The notes under the pieces were generated by a model that saw only the letters and a program-made list of their open reading frames with translations, was not told the DNA's origin and made no database searches. From Hemicordylus capensis (taxonomy: Eukaryota > Chordata > Lepidosauria > Squamata > Cordylidae): a stretch of DNA of 64,000 nucleotides. Positions 58,377 to 64,000 of the stretch are shown one piece after another. The stretch spans positions 144,146,857 through 144,210,856 of the forward strand of contig NC_069657.1 of NCBI RefSeq assembly GCF_027244095.1, in the 5' to 3' direction. The number at the start of each line of letters is the position of its first letter. The first letter of the stretch is position 1. The position numbers and the translations under genes were made by a program.

Positions 58377-58720
58377 TCACTTCAGGAGAAGCTGTATAGT
58401 AAATTGCATTATTATCATTATTTCAAGGAAAGCAGTAAAAAGGATTACTGACTGGATCTTCAGGGAGCCATTGACCAAAGCTCTGCAGATACACCATGTA
58501 TGCTGAAGCATACTATCAGCTGGAATTAGCCCTTGACAAATAGCTAGTGAGGAGTTAAGTAGTTCCTCCAAAATTTTTGATTCAAATTTTTCAGTACTGC
58601 TTTCCATTTTAGGAAGAATCAAACTGGCATGAGAGAAAGACAAACAGTTGCATATCATGTTTGGTTTGGACCTGACTGGAAGTGTTTGCAGATGTGGTGT
58701 GGATCTTTTGACTTCGCTCT
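58377..58720 (-). other. Unassigned coding-like open frame
   Basis: A minus-strand frame of about 110 codons without an obvious start, including SLILPKMESSTEKFESKILE, ELLNSSLAICQGLIPAD and HTWCICRALVNGSLKIQ. The composition looks protein-like, with a helical character. I cannot name it. It could be a stray exon or a retrocopy scrap. Confidence 0.25.
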
Positions 58721-59164
58721 AAAGTCTCAGTGAGCTACATGGACAAAATCTTGTTGCTCTCACCCCCACTGGTGACTGTAAGCAGTCAATCTGAGAAGGT
58801 TATTTTTGAACCCAGGTGATCTGTCTTCTCAATTTGGTGAGTTTATTGGTGCCATTGAGATTCTATGTCATTTATGTTTGTGCTGGTCCTTCTGACCATC
58901 CGGTTGCCTTGGCATGTCTCCCTGCTGGGACCCTTGATCATAGTCAAGGCTGTGATATGCAACTCTGGATGTTTCATTGCAAAGCACCCCAATTCTCTCT
59001 CTGCAACAGCCTATTTCTAACTACAGCTCTCCTTTCTGATATCATAGCATAGAAAAAACAAAGCTGTTGAAGCAGAAGAAATGTTTCTCACTCTAGACAC
59101 TGTAGCATCCTCCCTTGACTACAGTTTGTGAAGCTTGCACAAACTGAAAGTGTTGGCAATGGCA
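58721..59164. other. Intergenic, nothing firm recognised
   Basis: Contains the second copy of the 57.76-kb motif at 58978-59017. Confidence 0.35.
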
Positions 59165-59375
59165 GCAGAGTCTAGATGACACAATGCTGTCTTCAAACCT
59201 GAGGTTTCGGTGGTGAAACTCAAAGAAAACAGAAGGTTCCTATTCAGGTTTGTGGTCGAAAACCGACTCACGGTTCAGTGATGAAACCATGTGTTCATGG
59301 ATTCGAATGATGACAATCTTCAACCTCTGGCACAGTGGCCTCCAGTTTGGCGTTATGTCCGAAGTCAGCCTTGGA
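59165..59375 (+). mobile_element. MITE, GGACATAA-ended family
   Basis: Matches the minus strand of 41640-41860 in order: GATGACACAAT, AAACCTGAGGTTTC, TCAGGTTTG, CAACCTCTGGCAC. It ends TTTGGCGTTATGTCCGAAG. It lies immediately upstream of the OR pseudogene. Confidence 0.65.
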
Positions 59376-59440
59376 CTCAAACTCTTCTAAGCTGCTAATA
59401 TTGCTAAAAGGAGAAGCAGTGTTGCTTCACTGACTATTCC

Positions 59441-59459
59441 ATTCCTCTGATCTCAACAG
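59441..59459 (+). other. Splice acceptor of the OR pseudogene
   Basis: TCCTCTGATCTCAACAG ends at 59459, 7 nt before the ATG. Confidence 0.65.
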
Positions 59460-59466
59460 TGGTACA

Positions 59467-60414
59467 ATGATGCAAATAGTAAACAACACAGTGGTGACCG
59501 AGTTCCTGCTCATGGGACTGACAGACCTTCTACAGCTGAAGATTGTCCTCTTTGTGTTGTTCTTTGCTGTTTATGCTACCACCCTGGTGGGAAACCTGGG
59601 CATGATATTCCTAATCAGGTCCAGTCCTCAGCTCCACACCCCTATGTACTTTTTCCTCAGCAACTTGTCTTTCTTGGACATCTGCTATTCATCTTCTGTC
59701 ACACCAAAGTTCCTAACTGACCTCTTGAAAGAAAAGGCAGTCATTTCTTTTGCTGGTTGTTTCACTCAGCTTTACTTTTATAGCGTATTTGCTACCACTG
59801 AATGCTACCTGTTGGCTGTCATGGCCTATGACCGCTATGTAGCTATATGCAACCCATTACTCTACTTAATCACCATATCTCACAAAAAGTGTGTCCAGCT
59901 TGTTTCTGTTTCCTATACTGCTGGGATTATAAATGCCTTGGTGCATACAGTGGCTGCAGCTAGATTATCCTTCTGTGGCCCAAATATAATTAAAACCTTT
60001 TACTGTGAAGGTCCTCCACTCTTTGCTCTTTCTTGCTCAGACATCAGTCTCAATTATCTGTTGATGTTTGTTTTGGTTGGGTTCAATATGATAATAACCA
60101 ATCTGACCATTCTCACCTCTTACACCTGCATCCTGGTCACCGTATTAAAGATCCCCTCTGCCAAGAGCTGACAGAAAGCCTTCTCCACTTGTACCTCCCA
60201 CCTCATGGCCATCACCATTCTCTATGGAGCTCTAAGCTTCATGTATACACGGCCCAGCTCCAGGAACTCTCCAAACTTAGACAAAATGGCCTCACTGTTC
60301 TACATAGTGGTGACTCCCATGCTGAACCCCTTGATCTATAGTTTGAGAAACCAGGAGGTAAGGAGTGCTTGCAGAAAAGTCCTAGGAAGTAAAGCTGTTT
60401 TCCAGCATGCATGA
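59467..60414 (+). pseudogene. Olfactory receptor pseudogene, one nonsense codon
   Basis: A full-length class II OR (315 codons) in one frame and the only OR here on the plus strand. It starts [10 protein letters not shown] (sequon NNT) and keeps [38 protein letters not shown], a TM5 stretch, [22 protein letters not shown] and a basic tail. The single defect is TGA at 60169-60171 (codon 235), between TM5 and TM6. Relatives have Arg there (IPSAEGR-KAF), so a C-to-T change in a CGA codon is the simplest cause. A product would stop after TM5. The second in-frame ATG (59470) is an alternative start. Confidence 0.92.
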
Positions 60415-60589
60415 GAATATCTCTTTTTATTCCATTTTCTGTGGAGGTTATACTTTTGCTGATAGCAGTAATGTAGAGCTTCAGTTCTGAAAAGGAGCCC
60501 CAAGGGACACTATTTAAATCATTTTGCAGGGGAATGTGTCTAAGATGCCAACCGGTCCAGTAACCTTTTCAGAGAGTTCCCTTGCTGAG

Positions 60590-61105
60590 TTATAGAGGCA
60601 GGTCTCACAGTCAATGAGACCCGCCTGGGGAGGGTGAGCGGGGAGAACGGGGTTAGCCCACTCTCCCAGCACATGAGCAGACAGTCTGCTCTGGGCGGCC
60701 GAAGCAGCCGCCCACACCACTGCTGGCTCCATTATGGAGCCGGTGGGTGCTGGGGGAGTGGGGCCGATTGGCCCCTGGAAGCTCCAGCATGCCCTGAGCA
60801 AGTGTGCAGGGCATGCTGGTGAGACCCTTGGAGCCAGGAGGTGGCTTTTCGCCTCCCCTCCGGGGGTCTCTTCATAAGTAGCCATGGCACATGGCCGAGC
60901 TGCGGCTACTCACGATTTTTAAAACCAGGTTTGCAGAGTGCTCGCTCTGCAAACCCGGTTTAAGGGCATGGGTAGTTAGGTGAGTTACCCGCCTAGGAAC
61001 CACCGGGCTCGCACCTGAGACTGGTGGTTCACACGATGAGATGAAATTGGGCTAGCCTCTGCTAGCCCAGTTTTGTCCCATCGTGTGAATAGCCTCATAG
61101 CTTTA
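60590..61105. mobile_element. GC-rich MITE-like element, copy 2
   Basis: The left end GAGGCAGGTCTCACAGTC and the right end CATCGTGTGAATAGCCTC are loosely inverted. The interior matches 50320-50610 (GGAAGCTCCAGCATGCCCTG, CGGGGGTCTCTTCATA), and carries AAACCCGGTTT and GGGCTAGCCTCTGCTAGCCC palindromes. Confidence 0.65.
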
Positions 61106-61229
61106 GTAAATTTCTCAAGTCTTGCATGCTGAATTTTCAGGCTAACTTGGTTTTAAGGCCGTGGAGCTGCTGGACCGATTAAACCACTGTATTTCACTTG
61201 ACAACAAGCTTTCTTCTATGATTAAGTTG

Positions 61230-62250
61230 CTGTATTACATTCAATAACAAGCTTTCCCTTGCTTCTGCTGAGATTAGTGGGCACGACATGAAGAAAAACA
61301 AAAATAGAATTAGATCTCCTTTAGAGGGGCAGCTGACATGTGAAAGAAGAAGCTGAAAAATTTAAAGATTGATCAATATTTAATACCTTTGGGAAATGTA
61401 ATTACTGACCTACCTTTGGAAAATAGATACTCGGAACTAATTGATTTGTGTGAAAATATTACAGCTGAGCAGACACACGATGCCCTTTCGTCGCGTTGTA
61501 ACGAATTGTCTACTGGTTTATTAAATTTGCCAAAAGCTAAAGGTTCTCCAGCTCTGCAGGAATTTTAAAGGACTTATAAGCATATTAATCATAATAGGCA
61601 GGAATCTTTGACCAACTCTCCAGAGGTGAAGCAGGTTCCTTTGGCATCTGTGGACAGTGACGCTCTTTTAAAAGCTTACAGTATTTCAGATGAGTCATTC
61701 CTTTTGGTTTTAAAGAAACTGTCAGTTCTGGAAACCTCTTTAGCCAAGGTCATAAGTCTCTTAATTCCTAAAGACACACATGGCAAGCTACAAGATTCAA
61801 GGAAGCAGCTGGAAGTTGACAAACAATTTTCAAGTTTAGTCCCAGAGAAGGAAACGGTTCAACTTAGGTCTTCTGGGGGAGGGAGTTCAATTTTTTTTTA
61901 TTTTTTTATTTTTTTGAAAGAATGCTGCAGCAAAGATGGTGGCCCTTTCAATAGTATGGACCCCCCCTAAATAGACAAATAAATATTATGCAAGGATTTC
62001 GCTGAGTAAGGTGTTGAAATTTAACATTTCACAAGTGGATCTTGTGTCCTATCAAAGGCTTCTTAGTAGAAATTTTAGGACTATGAGGCTTGTTCTAACT
62101 TTTGGCAAGGATGTGATTCCGTAAGCTCTAATTAGAATGCGAGACTTTTTGGCCAGGTTTCAGATTTATCCACATAGAGTGTTTAAAATGCCTAAATCAT
62201 TCTGTGTCCTGAAAAGTAAATAAAATCTGCTCTGTTGAGAAAAGGTTGTG
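61230..62250 (+). mobile_element. Probable L1/Tx1-group LINE ORF1 scrap
   Basis: It opens near 61290 with MKKNKNRIRSPLEGQL. A longer open stretch at 61608-61970 has LLKAYSISDESFLLVLKKLS and LETSLAKVISLLIPKD, coiled-coil-like. Near 62090-62210 the translation recalls LVLTFGKDVIP, MRDFLARFQIYPHRVFKMP, an RRM-like segment of LINE ORF1 proteins. It is broken by several stops and shifts. No ORF2 follows. Confidence 0.45.
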
Positions 62251-62464
62251 CCAGATCTATAGTAGGATGTATATACCTATGCTGAAATTCCATGTTCAGG
62301 TTTCCTGAGGGAGGGGCTTTAAAGGTTTGAGGGCATGAGGCTCTAAATAGAGGTAACGGTTAACTGCCAAAAGAGGGACTGTGGGTTGGGGTGGGAGGTT
62401 AGGTGGGGTAGGTCCTCACACTCTAAAAGAAACTCGATATACAAAAGTGGCTAAGAGATAGTGA

Positions 62465-62952
62465 GATTGTTCTCACGGCAAGCCGAACCCAGCCTGGGGC
62501 AGCCCAGCCTGGGTTAGGCTGGTAGTGAGAAGCTGCAGGATCCTCATGGACCTTTCTGCTTGTCTAACTCTCTAATGTTAAGGGTGCGCTCCCACCCTTA
62601 ACACTACTGCCAGGCCGCGTGTGTCTCTTTGGGCTGCGTTCAGCACAAAGAGACACAGACAGGTGCATAGAACACTCATCTGATGGGGGAATTTGCCAAT
62701 GTCCCACGTTGCATTGTGGGATGCTCAAAAGCCTGAACAACAAGTTATGGCCTCAGACCCCTCCGTCCTGCTCCGTGCTTCATGGAGCTTCATGAAGCAG
62801 GGCTGCCTTTGTGGGAGCACAGATTCCAACCACCTCCCCCTTGATCATCTGTGGGGAAGGTAAGGCTACTCTGCCTTCCCCACCTGAGCCTGCCTGTGCA
62901 CTGTGGTTAATATCAAACATTCAAAAGATTTAAAAATGTGTTGTTTTAGCAC
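62465..62952. repeat. Possible further MITE with short palindromes
   Basis: GATTGTTCTCACGGCAAGCC and CCCAGCCTGGG palindromes resemble the ends of the 50.3/60.6-kb family. Boundaries not defined. Confidence 0.3.
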
Positions 62953-63354
62953 AAACTCTACGGCATGGGGGCATAGCAAGGTTGGAGTGGGCCCCAGGAC
63001 AAAACTGAAGATGTGCCCCTGCCCTCCTGCCTTCTTCTGTGGTGAGGCAGAAGGGGGAGAGTGAAGAGCAAGGTGTTGCTCAGCTGATGAGCTCCTCCCC
63101 CTTAGCCAGTAGCCTCTCATCCTAACAAGCCACCAGGGGTATGCTGAAGGAAGAGTGGTGCCTGGTTGTGCTTCTCTCTCTTGCACTGCCGGTTAACCGT
63201 GCAGCTCTACCTAATAAATGGCCAGCCTGAAGGCAGTGCAGGAGAGAGAGGAGTAACCTTTGGTGCCTCTCTGGCTTGTTAGGATGAGCAGCTATTGACC
63301 TTAGGGGCCCAGGGACATTTGTCCTCCCTTGTTGAATTAGAGTTACACCCCTGC
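62953..63354 (-). mobile_element. hAT MITE, CAGGGG type, old copy
   Basis: Ends CATGGGGGCATAGCAAGG and GAGTTACACCCCTG match the termini of the 315-bp element at 32951-33265. Flanks do not give a duplication. The interior matches 9440-9556. Confidence 0.65.
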
Positions 63355-64000
63355 TTGGGCACCTATGAAAAAAGAGAGAAAAATCCTACATACTGAATTT
63401 TCTTACAAATATACCAATATTATGTTTAATTTCCAACTGGATAAACAGTCATTACTCTGCATCATCACAGCCAAAAGCTGAATGCCAAACTATATGTGAT
63501 GTGTGTATCTGGAACTCCTGGCATCCATTTATTTTTCAAAGAGCGGTCATTGCTCTCTTCTTGACTGGGATTGGGGTCTGCATGCCTGAGGAAAAACTGA
63601 AAACTCCCATGGCCACAGTCCCTGAGTGGCTTTTTGAGAAGGAAAGATATATGTCAAGAATTCCAGTCATGATACTCCCTGAGTCTGAGATTCTTCAGAG
63701 GGCAAGTCCCAAAGTCACACATCATACATATACAAATAAATTCTCTAGAGAACAAATCTGCAAAGACAGTAATAAACTCCAGAGCACTTCTGTTCCTTGA
63801 GAAATCCTTCGCTTACATAGGCATAAGATAGTATGCACTTTACTATCCAACCCTTCAGGCAAGGGAGATTTGAATCTGAAAAGGAGGAGAAAAATGGTTG
63901 ATTTCATAGATTGATTTCATTTTTATTTCATTCTGCTTCATTGTTGTCTTGGAAGCTTTCCTGAAGTTGCAGAATACTTGAAGGAGATCCCTAGAGAAGA
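63355..64000. other. Intergenic, nothing recognised
   Basis: Short open frames without motifs. Confidence 0.35.

Noticed and set aside
63501-63800. 99-residue frame near the end of the window
   Set aside because: No domain, no flanking gene structure; likely chance.

Overview
Host and setting. The window looks like nuclear DNA of a sauropsid, most likely a squamate reptile. It carries single-exon olfactory receptor (OR) genes in a sea of CR1- and L2-group LINEs, a 5S-rRNA-derived SINE, a tRNA-derived SINE, many non-autonomous hAT elements and a Ty1/copia fossil. The species was not identified, and no bacterial, viral or organellar segment is seen.

Genes. The host genes are a cluster of class II-type ORs. 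Three are intact on the minus strand (2294-3229, 12607-13539, 22884-23813). One minus-strand gene (40396-41340) and one plus-strand gene (59467-60414) are full length but each is cut by a single nonsense codon. A degraded OR scrap lies near 32.5 kb. Each full-length gene has a pyrimidine-rich splice acceptor 7-18 nt before its ATG, the usual vertebrate OR layout of upstream 5'UTR exon(s) plus one coding exon. A non-coding block upstream of the first OR recurs upstream of the third and upstream of the OR scrap, so the cluster seems to have grown by duplicating gene plus 5' flank.

Layout. 0-1.2 kb: L2-like LINE. 2.3-4.4 kb: OR 1 and its flank. 4.4-7.9 kb: 5S SINE, then a nearly complete CR1. 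8-12.6 kb: simple repeats, a solo LTR, short repeats. 12.6-13.5 kb: OR 2. 14.5-17.7 kb: L2-like LINE, an unassigned coding-like scrap, an LTR-like piece. 17.7-22.2 kb: a 2.5-kb hAT element with perfect 8-bp target-site duplications (TSDs), a small hAT MITE, a second 5S SINE. 22.9-23.8 kb: OR 3. 24.5-33.3 kb: a run of DNA transposons, including a 2-kb giant hairpin. 35.4-39.5 kb: the OR 5' flank split by the copia fossil. 40.4-41.3 kb: OR pseudogene. 42.9-49.3 kb: nested hAT elements, one with a BED-finger/hAT transposase remnant. 49.3-57.6 kb: nested LINEs of at least four kinds. 59.5-60.4 kb: second OR pseudogene. 60.6-63.4 kb: MITEs and a LINE ORF1-like scrap.

How it works together. The functional content is odorant detection by the three intact receptors in the membrane of olfactory neurons. 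The rest is transposon turnover that spaces, splits and helps erode the OR array. The most striking non-gene structure is a set of elements that share a short terminal motif (TAGGG-A/G-TGTGCA) and 8-bp TSDs. Their sizes run from 286 to 2500 bp, and several are long inverted repeats.
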